From Saprospiraceae bacterium (GTDB lineage: Bacteria > Bacteroidota > Bacteroidia > Chitinophagales > Saprospiraceae), in NCBI GenBank assembly GCA_016719855.1, contig JADJYH010000001.1:226486-290485 (forward strand): a stretch of DNA of 64,000 bases, given 5' to 3'. Of the stretch, positions 39,201 to 49,256 are shown one piece after another (position 1 is the first letter of the stretch; every line of letters starts with the position of its first letter). The position numbers were made by a program, and so were the translations under genes. The notes under the pieces are model-generated. The model ran no database searches and had not been told where the DNA came from. It was given only the letters and a program-made list of their open reading frames with translations.

Positions 39201-40760
39201 AATGTGGTGGCCACACCTCAAACAGCTACCTCCTACGTGGCAAGCGTGAGCACGGCAGGTTGTGTCCGTTTCGATACGGTTTACATCGGCGTTGATTCTT
39301 TGCCTTGGAACATGCTCATCTTGCCAGCGGATACCGTGATTTGTCTTGGGGAAAAGGTGCTTTTGACTTCTCTGGTTTATGAGCCTGGCGATTTTGGACA
39401 AATTGAGTTTCTTTGGACACCGTCATTCGGGCAATTGACACCAGATTCTTTTTACAACATGGTAGTGCAGCCCGTGGAAACGACCACTTATTACCGCACG
39501 GCGACGAACGGGTTTTGTTCGGCAACAGATTCTGCGACGGTCACGGTAATTTCTGTCACTTCAATGGAAATTACGCCAGACCAACCAGTGATTTGTCAAG
39601 GAGACACGGTACAATTGACTGCAACATCGCCAGTTCCGTTGGAATATAGTTGGGAACCGACCGACGGACTCAGCTGTACGGACTGTCCAAATCCAGTTGC
39701 AAGTCCCTCGCAATCAATAACTTACATGGTAACGGGCGAATATCAGGGATGTCCGATAGGTGGGTCAGTCTCAGTGGAAGTGGTTGTCCCGCCGTCCATC
39801 AATCCAGTGCAAGAGCCACTGTGCCCAGGTAGTTCAACGGGGTTGAACCTTGCTGCTAATGGCAATTGGAGCTATGTATGGACTTCACCAGACGACCCCA
39901 ATTTCAATAGCACGGAGCCAAACCCAATCGTTTCGCCTAACCAAACCACGAACTATGTGGTGACAGTTGACAATGGCGTTTGCCCTCCCGAAACCTTTGA
40001 AATGACGCTATTCGTCAGTGACAATCCGATGCTCAACCTAAGCCCCGATACAATTTTGTGCAGCGTGAACTCGATTCAGTTGTCGGCTTACGCAGGAGAA
40101 CCGGGAGGCACTTATACTTGGTCAACTGGTGTAACTGGGCCTAACCCAACCGTGAACCTATTGCTTGGGGTCAACAACTTTTCTGTTGTTTACACAAATA
40201 GCTGCGGCGACTCATTGACGGGAACAGTGATAGTGGAACTGGCTCCAGGCATTGATGTGGAAATATTGCCGACAGATACCAATACTTATTACCAAGGAAC
40301 GGTCTTGAATCTCAGTACGACGACCACGCAGCCCGCCGTGAGCTATCAATGGTCAAACGGCAGCACCACGGACACTACCAATTTTGTAATGTTGAACCTT
40401 CCCAGTGAGGCCATTTTTGTTACCGTCACCGATGATTTAGGCTGCACTGATGTTGACAGCCTTACTTTTTCGGTGCTTGAATCAATGTTCGCCATTCCAA
40501 ATGCCTTTTCGCCAAATGGCGACAGCAAAAATGACCGGTTCAAAGTTGTTATTCTTGGCGAAAACGTAGAGGTGGTTTCGATGAGCATCTGGAACAGGTG
40601 GGGGCAGTTGGTTTTTGAAGAGAAAAACAGCAACGAAGGTTGGGACGGCCTCCAAAAAGGCGAACCCGCTGCATCGGACGTGTATGTTTTCAGAGCGGTG
40701 ATAACACGTCCAGATGGAACCCGCTCGGTCAAATCTGGTGACATGACCTTGCTCAGGTGA
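36277..40760 (+). CDS. Large multi-Ig T9SS adhesin with CUB-like region and type B (CHU_C) sorting domain (one frameshift near 38965)
   Basis: The first frame (36277-39003) passes into the second, which ends at 40760; one A is missing near 38965 in the codons for NAPNPLATP. Corrected size is about 1,494 residues. A signal peptide ending AFAQ is followed by an ANDDC domain, a CUB-like segment (FDYLNIFIGDDTNDP) and pre-peptidase-type domains. Several Ig/PKD-like repeats follow with the motifs YQWFPATGLSCVYCPNP, YEWEPTDGLSCTDCPNP-like and QTTNYVVTV. The C-terminus (AIPNAFSPNGDSKNDRFKV, SIWNRWGQLVFEE) is the gliding-motility-type CHU_C sorting domain. Exported by T9SS and attached or released at the surface; adhesion or polymer binding is inferred. 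Confidence 0.9.
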
Positions 40761-41143
40761 CGACATAAAAGTAGTTTAGCAAGATGTGCAAACAGTTCGC
40801 TTGTAACCAAGCGGGGTGTTTGCACACTGCTTTTCCTAATTATATCAAGTTATTCTCAACTTCAAGGTTATCTCAATTTTGAATTAGCCACCCATTTCAT
40901 ACTTCACATTTCGAAAGTGAAAGAATCAGCCAATTTTTTTGAATTTCAAAAAACATTCGCTTAAAAAGGACAAAATCGCTTATTCGCAAAATTATATTCC
41001 ATAAACTACCAATTTGGTCTCTTTATCTTAGGATTTCTTCCATTATAATCACATTCAGGTTTATCACTATGGCATGAAGCTTGCCTGATAGAATTACCTT
41101 CCTTTACACAACATCCACTATTCCTTTTACAAAAACTTAAACT
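40761..41143. other. AT-rich intergenic region
   Basis: 383 bp with no open frame of interest and no clear -33/-7 promoter pair or repeat. It probably carries the promoter of the following outer-membrane protein gene. Confidence 0.3.
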
Positions 41144-41736
41144 ATGAAAAGGCTTCTAGTAGCCCTCCTTCTCTGTGGGGCACTCACAAACACCCTTATC
41201 CTTTCCGCACAATCCTCCACTACCACCCTCAGCAGATTTACAGTTAGTACCGGCGTTGGTTTGTTTCCAACCTATTACAGAGCAGGTGAACATTCCGGAA
41301 TGTTTCCACTTTCTTTCAAAGTAAGCGTAGATGTTTCGAAGCATTTCAGGCTTGGAACTTTCTTTGGCTACTCTTCTACTACCGCTCGACCAAACATTTT
41401 TACAGAAGGCGATAACTCGTATATTACCAACAAGACCAAAGTTTTTGGTTTGCGAGCCGAGATGACAAAGGAATTCTCAGACAGGGTTCAAGGTTACGGC
41501 GGTAGCATGATAGGCTACCATCATGCCGATGTCAAGGAGTTCAATAGGGACACAAAGGCGCTTGTAATCAGGGCTACAGATGCCCCAACGCCTTTCAACC
41601 CTAACGAGAAAAAGGAAAATTGATTTATGCTGCATTCATGGGAGCAACCGTGAAGGTTGCACGGAGAGTAAATCTCTATGGCGAAATTGGATATGGTATT
41701 TCAATCGCCAATATCGGTGTTACAGTTAGAATTTGA
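41144..41736 (+). CDS. Predicted outer-membrane beta-barrel protein (one frameshift near 41612)
   Basis: Signal peptide MKRLLVALLLCGALTNTLIL then alternating strands (FTVSTGVGLFPTYYRA, FKVSVDVSKHFRLGTFFGY, KVFGLRAEMTKEF). As written the frame stops at 41623. A one-base shift in the purine run at 41606-41616 continues with LIYAAFMGATVKVARR, VNLYGEIGYGISIANIGV and TVRI before a stop at 41736, which supplies the missing last strands. Corrected length is about 197 residues. Small beta-barrel of the outer-membrane-protein-beta-barrel type; no specific function is visible. A terminator follows at 41767. Confidence 0.7.
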
Positions 41737-41766
41737 AGTTGAGAATTTTGAACAAAAAACAAACGG

Positions 41767-41800
41767 GGCTCCTGGGATTCACTTTCCAGGGGCTTTTTTT
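41767..41800 (+). terminator. Rho-independent terminator
   Basis: GGCTCCTGG (41767-41775) pairs with CCAGGGGCT (41786-41794) with two G-U pairs, followed by a seven-T run. Confidence 0.75.
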
Positions 41801-42010
41801 GTGGCTACCCAACCAAACCAGCACAATTTGCGTCCATATTTGTGAACACTATTGGATTTAAAAACATTGGAACAAAGTAAGAACGCCTCCACCCAAAGGT
41901 TAGACAAAAACATTCACGAGACAAACAGGTCAAGTTTTTTAAATTTTCTACCCACTTGACTATCATTTTAATTTTTCATACTTTTACCCAATATAAATAA
42001 AGGAAGTCTT

Positions 42011-42454
42011 ATGAAAACCAGAATGTCTTTCCTTCTTCTCCCACTCCTACTTACAGTTGCACCTTCTCAAGCGCAACATGCTGAAAAAACGCTCGTCAAA
42101 TCCTTCAACCTTAACGGCCAAACGGCCATTTTCCTGGACCTCGACGGCGTAGTGAATGTGACTACCTGGAACGAACCACAAATGCGAATCCAGATGACAA
42201 TCACCCTGCAAAATGGCAGTGAAACCATGCTTAAATCGCTTGTTACCGCTGGACGCTACAACCTGAACACCAAGGAGGAAAATGGCGCTTTCAGCATAGT
42301 AGCGCCTAGCCTTGACCGTCAAATAAAACTGGGAGGCGGCCAATTGCTTGGCGAGCAAATCACCTACGAGGTATTCGCCCCGAAGGAAGTTAGCATTTCC
42401 ACCCGCAACACAGAAGCAACCGGCATGGTCGAAAAATCTGTTTCTTCCTATTGA
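42011..42454 (+). CDS. Small secreted protein, paralogue A
   Basis: 147 residues with a signal peptide (ending SQAQ). I do not recognise a named family, though the pattern (short beta strands, no catalytic motif) recalls DUF4097-type adhesin fragments. It aligns with the gene at 42554: SFNLNGQTAIFLDLDGVVNV versus TFDVNEKATVQLDLYGEYTL, then a W, then L.N.S...LK......RY. The two are a tandem duplication. A terminator separates them. Confidence 0.6.
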   Translation: MKTRMSFLLLPLLLTVAPSQAQHAEKTLVKSFNLNGQTAIFLDLDGVVNVTTWNEPQMRIQMTITLQNGSETMLKSLVTAGRYNLNTKEENGAFSIVAPSLDRQIKLGGGQLLGEQITYEVFAPKEVSISTRNTEATGMVEKSVSSY

Positions 42455-42474
42455 TCCCAAAATAAAACAAAATC

Positions 42475-42511
42475 AAGGGTACAGCGTTTTTAGGGCGTTG
42501 TACCCTTTTTT
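42475..42511 (+). terminator. Rho-independent terminator between the tandem paralogues
   Basis: Stem AAGGGTACA (42475-42483) with TGTACCCTT (42499-42507), followed by further T. Confidence 0.8.
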
Positions 42512-42553
42512 ATGGGGCTAATCTTCATGGGTTTTACAAACAATTGATTATCA

Positions 42554-42988
42554 ATGAAATACAAGCAAATATTGTTTTTCGTGTTCACCATGTCCTTTGC
42601 TTTGTCCAGTTATGGCCAGCTTGAAAAAACTATTCACCAGACTTTTGACGTGAACGAAAAGGCAACTGTCCAGCTTGACCTTTACGGCGAGTACACGCTG
42701 GTGCCTTGGGCAGGCAACAATATCTTGGTGGAAACAAAAATCCAACTTTACAACAGTTCGGCTTCCATTTTGAAGCATTTCATTGAAAAAGACCAACGCT
42801 ACCTAATTGAAGCAGACACTTCCGCAGGCCATTCGTTAAAGCTGTTCAGCCACGACAAAAAGCGCTCAACGCTGCGTACCAAATCTGGTGCTGAAAGCAC
42901 CGAAATCATAGAAACCCGGATTTTTGTGCCAGAAAACTACGCCATTCGTGATGATAAAACGCTGGTATTGGAGGCATCAAAAAATTGA
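42554..42988 (+). CDS. Small secreted protein, paralogue B
   Basis: 144 residues; signal peptide MKYKQILFFVFTMSFALSSYG. The body (TVQLDLYGEYTLVPWAGNNI, IQLYNSSASILKHFIEKDQ, IIETRIFVPENYAI) matches the upstream gene in strand order and in the conserved LDL.G, W and LK positions. No known domain is recognised. Likely periplasmic or surface associated. Confidence 0.6.
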   Translation: MKYKQILFFVFTMSFALSSYGQLEKTIHQTFDVNEKATVQLDLYGEYTLVPWAGNNILVETKIQLYNSSASILKHFIEKDQRYLIEADTSAGHSLKLFSHDKKRSTLRTKSGAESTEIIETRIFVPENYAIRDDKTLVLEASKN

Positions 42989-43068
42989 CACCTAACAACA
43001 CCGCCGACAACCTCGCCAGCAAGGAAAGTTTTTTCATTTTCATAATATCTCCTCACCTTTGACGCACC

Positions 43069-44628
43069 ATGCGTCAAACCATTGAATTCAAATTATCGCC
43101 AGCAGAGGCAGACAACGAGCAAGCCATCCGCAGGAGGGCCGCCGACATCTGCCAACTCAAGCCCACCGCCATTGATGAGGTGGTAGTGCTTCGCAAATCC
43201 ATTGATGCCAGGGGCAGCAAACCTCTTGTTTTACTCAAGGTAGAAGTTTTTTCTGGTGAAAAACAGCAGGCCGAACCTGCATTGCTGGACAGTCTAAAAA
43301 ACGTGGCAGAAGCTAAAGAAGTCATCATCATTGGGGCTGGCCCAACGGGCTATTTTGCTGCATTGGAACTGATTGAACTAGGTTTGAAGCCTGTCGTATT
43401 TGACCGGGGAAAGGACGTGCGCAGCCGCCGTCGTGACCTGCGGGCCATCCAACAATTCGGCATTGTCAACCCAAACTCGAACTACTGTTTCGGGGAGGGC
43501 GGTGCAGGTACGTATTCCGACGGCAAACTCTACACCCGCTCGCACAAACGGGGCGATATTTACAAAGCGCTAAAGTTATTTGTGGAGCATGGCGCATCGG
43601 CTGATATTTTGGTGGAAGCGCGTCCGCACATCGGCTCCAACAAACTCCCCCAAATCGTTTCCAATATCCGTGAGACTATTTTGCACCACGGTGGAGAGGT
43701 GCATTTTGATTCCCTGTTGACGGATTTTGTGCTTGAAAACAACCAAATCAAGGGTGTAATAATCAATGAAAGCTTGGAGCGTTTGGCATCGGTGGTCATT
43801 TTGGCAACCGGCCATTCGGCGAGGGACGTGTACGCACTTTTGCACAAAAAAAACATCCATATCGAGGCCAAACCTTTCGCCTTGGGAGTTCGTGTCGAGC
43901 ACCCACAATCGTTGATTGACAAAATCCAGTACGGCCAGGAGCAGCGGGACGAGCATTTGCCAGCGTCTAGCTACCGGCTCGCTTGTCAGGTTGGCCAGCG
44001 AGGGGTGTTTTCGTTTTGCATGTGCCCTGGAGGATTAGTAGTTCCGGCAGCAACGGCCCCTGGTGAAATCGTGGTGAACGGCATGTCCATGTCCCGCAGG
44101 GATTCTCCGTACGCAAACTCAGGCACGGTGGTACAGGTCGAGCAGGAAGACCTTGGGGAGTATGCAAGCCACGGGGTCTTTTCTTCCCTCGAATTTCAAA
44201 AGTCGGTCGAGCAGACCATGTTCAAGGCAGGCACAGGCGGCCAGCAGGCACCCGCACAACGCATGACGGATTTCGTTGCTGGCAAAACATCGGCATCGTT
44301 GCCTGGAAGTTCTTACATACCTGGGTTGTTCGAGGCACCACTTCATGAACTGCTGCCCCCATTTATTTATGAAAAACTCAAAAAAGGAATGGCAGAATTT
44401 GGCCGAAAGATGAGGGGCTATTTCACCGCTGAAGCCAACGTGATTGCCACGGAGAGCCGAACCAGTTCCCCCGTCAAAATCCCAAGAAACAAAGAAACCT
44501 ACATGCACGTAGAAGTCGAGGGTTTGTTCCCCGCAGGCGAAGGCGCTGGCTATGCTGGCGGCATCATTTCAGCGGCGATGGATGGCCAGAATGTGGCCCG
44601 TGCCGTGAAAGTCTTTATCTCTAAATGA
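43069..44628 (+). CDS. FAD-dependent dehydrogenase (COG2509-type)
   Basis: 519 residues. An N-terminal ~95-residue region precedes the FAD-binding Rossmann motif VIIIGAGPTGYFAALEL, then GLKPVVFDRGKDVRSRRRD and NYCFGEGGAGTYSDGKLYTR, which is diagnostic of this uncharacterised flavoprotein family. The ATGHSARDVYALL and ECPAGEGAGYAGGI-like end (FPAGEGAGYAGGIISAAMDG) form the second dinucleotide segment. Cytoplasmic. Substrate unknown. Followed after 43 bp by the TMTC-like gene. Confidence 0.88.
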   Translation: MRQTIEFKLSPAEADNEQAIRRRAADICQLKPTAIDEVVVLRKSIDARGSKPLVLLKVEVFSGEKQQAEPALLDSLKNVAEAKEVIIIGAGPTGYFAALELIELGLKPVVFDRGKDVRSRRRDLRAIQQFGIVNPNSNYCFGEGGAGTYSDGKLYTRSHKRGDIYKALKLFVEHGASADILVEARPHIGSNKLPQIVSNIRETILHHGGEVHFDSLLTDFVLENNQIKGVIINESLERLASVVILATGHSARDVYALLHKKNIHIEAKPFALGVRVEHPQSLIDKIQYGQEQRDEHLPASSYRLACQVGQRGVFSFCMCPGGLVVPAATAPGEIVVNGMSMSRRDSPYANSGTVVQVEQEDLGEYASHGVFSSLEFQKSVEQTMFKAGTGGQQAPAQRMTDFVAGKTSASLPGSSYIPGLFEAPLHELLPPFIYEKLKKGMAEFGRKMRGYFTAEANVIATESRTSSPVKIPRNKETYMHVEVEGLFPAGEGAGYAGGIISAAMDGQNVARAVKVFISK

Positions 44629-44670
44629 GCTTGGAGCAAATACCAATTTTTCAAACACAAGCATCACACC

Positions 44671-46491
44671 ATGTCGAAGCGCAAAATTCAACCACAAAAA
44701 CAGGCAAAACCAACCAAGCCAGTAACCGTAAAAACCGTGGCAGTCGTGCCAGAACTTTTCTCCAAGCGCACCAAGCTGCTCCTTGCAAGCTGTATGGCAG
44801 TGTTGGCCATGTTGGTTTACAGCCCCAGCTACAATTATGGGTTCGTTTACGACGACGATGCGGTGGTCACTGAGAATAAATTCGTGCAGCAGGGTGTAGG
44901 TGGCCTTGGCAAAATCTGGACGACGAGCTATTTTCAGGGTTACGATGAAACCATGAACGCACGTGCCTACCGCCCAATCCCACTGACCACGCTTGCGCTG
45001 GAATACAACGTTTGGGGACTAAATTCTACCGTCAACCATATTTTCAACCTCCTCTTTTACGGCTTGGTTGGCTTTTTTACCTTTTTGTTTTTGTCAAAAT
45101 TGCTACGCAGTTTCCATCCTGCCATCCCAATAATTGCCACCTTGCTGTTCGTGCTTCACCCCATCCACCTCGAAGTAGTGGCAAACATCAAGAGCAGGGA
45201 CACCATGTTGGGCTTCCTGACTTTCGCCATTGCTGCCTGGTTGCTTCTTATTCATTTTGACACAAAAAAGGTGCTTCCGCTGGTATTTTCCATCGTTTTT
45301 TACAGCATCGGCTTGTTCTCAAAGGAAGAGGTATTGACGACAGTTGCGCTGATACCTTTCATGCTTTGGTTCTTTAGAGATGAGAAATTAGGGCGAGTTT
45401 TCCTAACCACCCTACCCTATTTTGCGGCTGCAATCCTATACCTTTTTATTAGGTCAAACATTTTAGGTGGCTTGAACGAAGGCGTGGAGCTGACCGAACT
45501 TGACAATTCCCTCTTGGCCTGCAACGGTTTTGACGAGCGCACCGCATCGGGGGTTTTGGTTTTGGGCAAATACCTGTTGATGACCTTGTTTCCCCATCCC
45601 CTCATCAGCGATTACTCGTTCAGCACCTTGCCTATCGTCAACTGGAACGATTGGCGGGTGTACCTTGCCTTGCTTGGCAACCTCGGCCTCCTGGCCTTGC
45701 TTTTTCATGGTTTTTTGAAGAAAAAACTTTACAGCTATGGCGCACTGCATTACTTCATCACGCTTTCGATGTTCACCAGCATCGTGGTGACGAACGTTAG
45801 CGCCTACAACGACCGCTTTTTGTTCACGCCCGTGCTTGGCATTTGCCTGATTTTGGCTTGGGGTATTTCACTTTTGATAAAAAAACCAGCCGAGGAAAAT
45901 GGCAATGGAGCAGTTGCATTTTTCAAGAACAATTTTGTCGTGGTGGCCATCGTGGCGCTGCTCGGCGCTTTGTCCATTTTCAAAATCGAAAGCCACTTGC
46001 CCTACTGGCAAGACCGCTTTGCCCTGTTTGAGCACGACGCCAAATTGGCTCCCAACAACGCTAGGATGCGAAAAAATCATGGAGGCTCATTGGCCCGATT
46101 GGCCGTGGACGCCCAGGAAAACGACCCGAACGCCGCCCGCCAATACGCCACGAAAGCCATCAAAGAACTGGATGCGGCCTTAGCCATTTATGACAACATA
46201 CCAACCGGTCACATCCACAAAGGCAATATGTACATCCTATTGGGTGAGTACGACAAGGCAGAAGAAGCGCTAAAAAAGGCGCTTGAACAAAACCCTGGGA
46301 ACTACTTTGCACTGACCAGCCTTGGAAACACGCAGTTTCGGATGTCCAAGTACCAGGATTGCATTGAAACCATGGAAAAAATCGGGACAAAATTTCGGAA
46401 AGGCAACGACTATTACATCCTTTCCCTTTGCTACGACCGTGCAGGCAATACCCAAAAAGCAACGGAGAACAGGCAGAAATCGGGTAAGTAG
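44671..46491 (+). CDS. TMTC-like multi-pass membrane glycosyltransferase with C-terminal TPR repeats
   Basis: 606 residues. About ten transmembrane helices occupy residues 40-430. The first extracytoplasmic loop has SYNYGFVYDDDAVVTEN, an acidic motif in the place of the DD of PMT/GT-C enzymes. RAYRPIPLTTLALEYNVWGLN, HPIHLEVVANIKSRDTMLG and LFSKEEVLTT match the layout of eukaryotic TMTC proteins and their bacterial relatives. After the last helix, two or three TPR units follow (NPNAARQYATKAIKELDAAL, GEYDKAEEALKKALEQNPGN). It may transfer a lipid-linked sugar to exported proteins. Other mannosyltransferase families with the same topology cannot be excluded. Confidence 0.78.
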   Translation: MSKRKIQPQKQAKPTKPVTVKTVAVVPELFSKRTKLLLASCMAVLAMLVYSPSYNYGFVYDDDAVVTENKFVQQGVGGLGKIWTTSYFQGYDETMNARAYRPIPLTTLALEYNVWGLNSTVNHIFNLLFYGLVGFFTFLFLSKLLRSFHPAIPIIATLLFVLHPIHLEVVANIKSRDTMLGFLTFAIAAWLLLIHFDTKKVLPLVFSIVFYSIGLFSKEEVLTTVALIPFMLWFFRDEKLGRVFLTTLPYFAAAILYLFIRSNILGGLNEGVELTELDNSLLACNGFDERTASGVLVLGKYLLMTLFPHPLISDYSFSTLPIVNWNDWRVYLALLGNLGLLALLFHGFLKKKLYSYGALHYFITLSMFTSIVVTNVSAYNDRFLFTPVLGICLILAWGISLLIKKPAEENGNGAVAFFKNNFVVVAIVALLGALSIFKIESHLPYWQDRFALFEHDAKLAPNNARMRKNHGGSLARLAVDAQENDPNAARQYATKAIKELDAALAIYDNIPTGHIHKGNMYILLGEYDKAEEALKKALEQNPGNYFALTSLGNTQFRMSKYQDCIETMEKIGTKFRKGNDYYILSLCYDRAGNTQKATENRQKSGK

Positions 46492-46668
46492 ATTATTTCG
46501 CCGTTCTTTAGTTCGGCGACGGTACACCATAAAAGTCGAATTCGGCGACGGGAACACCGCCAAACTGGAGTGCACGATACGTTCACTCAGCTCCGATAAA
46601 AGCCTCAGATTTCTACTCAAAAAAACATCACGAATTATTAGATTTCACCAAAAAAATATTCCTAAAGC

Positions 46669-46698
46669 TTGCCCATCTCGATTTCCTGCCTAACTTTG
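46669..46698 (+). promoter_or_regulatory. Canonical Bacteroidetes promoter at the head of the exopolysaccharide locus
   Basis: TTG at 46669-46671, a 19-nt spacer, and TAACTTTG at 46691-46698, the best -33/-7 pair in the window. The predicted start near 46705 gives a ~45-nt leader. That leader contains a hairpin GTAGATT (46709-46715)/AATCTAC (46728-46734) before the ATG at 46750. Direct repeats TTCGGCGACGG lie upstream at 46512 and 46541. Confidence 0.65.
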
Positions 46699-46749
46699 CC
46701 CCGAACTGGTAGATTCTTTGAGTAAATAATCTACTCACACTGTACCCAA

Positions 46750-47289
46750 ATGCTAGAGACCCTCATCTCATCAAAGACCCGAATCAAGCTGTTGCTCAAG
46801 TTTTTCTTGAACAGCAGTACGACTGCCTACCTGCGCAGTCTTGAGAGCGAGTTTGGGGAATCCACCAATGCCATCCGACTGGAACTGAACCGCCTAGAAG
46901 AGGCCGGGATGCTTGCCTCCTTCACTGATGGCAACAAAAAAATGTTCCGGGCAAACACCGCCCATCCACTTTTCGGCGAAATCCACAACATTCTGTTAAA
47001 GACCATCGGGCTTGACCAAGTCGTGCTGAGCGTCATTGAGCGTTTGGGCGATGTAGAACAGGTGTTCCTGGTTGGGGAATTTGCCAAGGGCAACGACAGT
47101 CCTATCATTGACCTCGTGTTCATTGGTGATATTGACAAGACCTATCTGCTGAACGTGGTGGAACGGGTTGAGGCATTGATTAAGCGAAAAATCAGGTACT
47201 TGATTTATGGTCGGCAAGAATTTGATTTCAGCATGAAGCTGAATATCAATTTTGAGACCGAGTCATTGTTGCTTTGGTCAAAAGAATAG
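46750..47289 (+). CDS. Winged-helix protein with nucleotidyltransferase-like C-terminal domain
   Basis: 179 residues. The N-terminal half (MLETLISSKTRIKLLLKFFL, STNAIRLELNRLEEAGML) is a winged helix-turn-helix of the ArsR-like type. The C-terminal half (VEQVFLVGEFAKGNDSPIIDLVFIGDID) has the fold pattern of minimal nucleotidyltransferases, but the G(S/T)xxxG..S/D.D motif is changed, so it is probably inactive. Such proteins are often found at the start of Bacteroidetes polysaccharide loci. Likely regulator of this locus, by position. Confidence 0.7.
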   Translation: MLETLISSKTRIKLLLKFFLNSSTTAYLRSLESEFGESTNAIRLELNRLEEAGMLASFTDGNKKMFRANTAHPLFGEIHNILLKTIGLDQVVLSVIERLGDVEQVFLVGEFAKGNDSPIIDLVFIGDIDKTYLLNVVERVEALIKRKIRYLIYGRQEFDFSMKLNINFETESLLLWSKE

Positions 47290-47340
47290 GTGCCTTTAAA
47301 ACCACTGAAATTTGAAGATTGACCCACAACTGAGAACTGC

Positions 47341-48637
47341 ATGTACAAAGAACTACTAAAAAAAGAAAAAAAGATAGCGATTATCGGGCTTGGCTATGTT
47401 GGCCTCCCGCTGGCCTTGGCGTTTGCCAAAAAATTCAAGGTCATCGGATTCGACATCAACGAGGCACGGGTCGAGATGATGCGCAACGGCGTTGACCCCT
47501 CTAAAGAACTTGAAGCGGAAGCCTTCGAAAACAAGGATATTGTTTTCACTTCGAAATTGGAGGACTTAAAAGATGCCAACTTTTTTGTGGTTGCTGTGCC
47601 TACCCCTGTTGACAAGTCGAACGTACCTGACCTAAAGCCAGTCCTAAGTGCATCAAAACTGTGGGTCTTGCCATCAAAAAGGCGACTACGTGGTGTATGA
47701 ATCTACCGTTTACCCCGGTTGCACGGAGGAGGATTGCGTGCCGATTTTGGAAGAGCTTTCAGGACTCAAGGCAGGTGTGGACTTCAAATTAGGCTACTCT
47801 CCAGAGCGTATCAACCCAGGGGACAAGGAACACACCGTCGAGAAAATACTCAAAATTGTATCTGGGAACGATGCCGAGGCATTGGAAGAAATTGCCAAGG
47901 TCTATGGTGCAGTAATACAGGCTGGGGTTTACAAGGCCACCACCATTAAAGTGGCGGAAGCTGCCAAAGTCATCGAAAATACCCAGCGTGACATCAACAT
48001 TTCGCTCATGAACGAGCTTTCCATCATTTTCGATATGATGGGCATTGACACAAAGGCGGTGCTGGAAGCCGCTGGCACCAAGTGGAATTTCCTGAAATTC
48101 GTTCCGGGCCTGGTGGGTGGCCACTGTATCGGCGTTGACCCTTACTACTTGGTACACAAAGCTCGTCAAATGGGTTACGAACCACAGGTGATTTTAAGTG
48201 GCCGTCGAATCAACGACGGCATGCCCGGTTTCATCGCAAAAAGGCTGGTCCAAAAACTGATAAAGCTCCGCAAAAATCCAGCAGAGGCAAAGGTGCTGGT
48301 CATGGGCGTCACCTTTAAGGAGAACGTTTCTGACATCCGCAACTCCAAAGTCACAGATTTGGTGAGGGAACTCATGCAGTTTTCTATCAACGTCCACATG
48401 ATTGACCCCCACGCTTCGCCGAACGAGTTTGCGCACGAGTACAGCTTGACGTTGATGGACAAGCCATCGAACGACTACGATGCGGTGATTCTGGCAGTGA
48501 ACCACTTGCAATACAATCAATTGGATTACGCCTATTTCAAAACCTTGATGAAGGAAAATCCAATATTGATGGACTTAAAAGCCGTGCTCGACCCCGAAAA
48601 AGTGGAGCAGGAAGGTATAATTTACTGGCGCCTCTAA
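47341..48637 (+). CDS. UDP-N-acetylhexosamine 6-dehydrogenase, WbpO/TviB/WbpA type (two frameshifts at 47655 and 47683)
   Basis: Oxidises UDP-GlcNAc or UDP-GalNAc at C6 to the uronic acid with NAD. The NAD fold is IAIIGLGYVGLPLALAFA at residues 12-29. Two single-base deletions in A-runs interrupt the segment LSASKTVGLAIKKGDYVVYE; after correction the protein is about 432 residues. Further signatures are YESTVYPGCTEEDCVPILE, LGYSPERINPGDKEHTV (typical of WbpO/TviB) and the catalytic Cys in VGGHCIGVDPYYL. The C-terminal UDP-binding domain is complete. First sugar enzyme of the locus and source of UDP-GlcNAcA for the WbpB/D/E-type steps. Confidence 0.9.
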
Positions 48638-48640
48638 AAA

Positions 48641-49189
48641 ATGGCGGTAAGCAAACAACAACCCATAAAGGAATTTGAAAACCAGCTCCATGCATCGGAG
48701 GCTCGTTGGTTTGCTGTTTATACCCGCTCCAAGAGCGAAAAGGTCGTGCAAAGGCTACTGACCAACAAGGACATTGAAACCTATTTGCCATTGCAACGGG
48801 TGACGAGACGGTACACCCGGAAGATAAAGCACTACGATATTCCATTGATTAGCTGCTACATCTTTGTCAAAATCACCAAGAGCGAGTATGTGCCGGTGCT
48901 GGAGACAGAAAACGTGGCCAAGTTTATCCGATTTGCCCGAAATCTTTATTCCATTCCAGAGGAACAAATAAACCTGTTGAAAAGGATTGTTGGAGAAGGC
49001 GAGGATGTGGTGGCGGAACCCGGAAGTTTCAAAGAAGGCGATGCGGTGGAAGTCATCGGCGGCAAATTGACCGGTATCAAAGGACGAATGGTGGAGCGCC
49101 AAGGAAAAAAACACATGGTAGTCGAATTGGAGAGCATTGGCTACTCGCTTAGAATGACAGTTGACGTTGCGCTTTTGCGCAAAATTTGA
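48641..49189 (+). CDS. UpxY-family NusG-like antiterminator
   Basis: 182 residues, starting 4 nt after the dehydrogenase stop. The NGN domain shows RWFAVYTRSKSEKVVQRLL, ETYLPLQRVTRRYTRKIKHY and PLISCYIFVKI. The KOW domain has GDAVEVIGGKLTGIKGRMVE. UpxY proteins bind RNA polymerase in the leader of their own capsule or exopolysaccharide operon and prevent premature termination. A hairpin plus T run lies just downstream (49257-49301), before cysC, a plausible target. Confidence 0.88.
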   Translation: MAVSKQQPIKEFENQLHASEARWFAVYTRSKSEKVVQRLLTNKDIETYLPLQRVTRRYTRKIKHYDIPLISCYIFVKITKSEYVPVLETENVAKFIRFARNLYSIPEEQINLLKRIVGEGEDVVAEPGSFKEGDAVEVIGGKLTGIKGRMVERQGKKHMVVELESIGYSLRMTVDVALLRKI

Positions 49190-49256
49190 TACAAACAATT
49201 GACAGCCAAGGCTTTATTAAAGAGTCAAGGCTTTTAGATGATGTTTTTTATAATTA

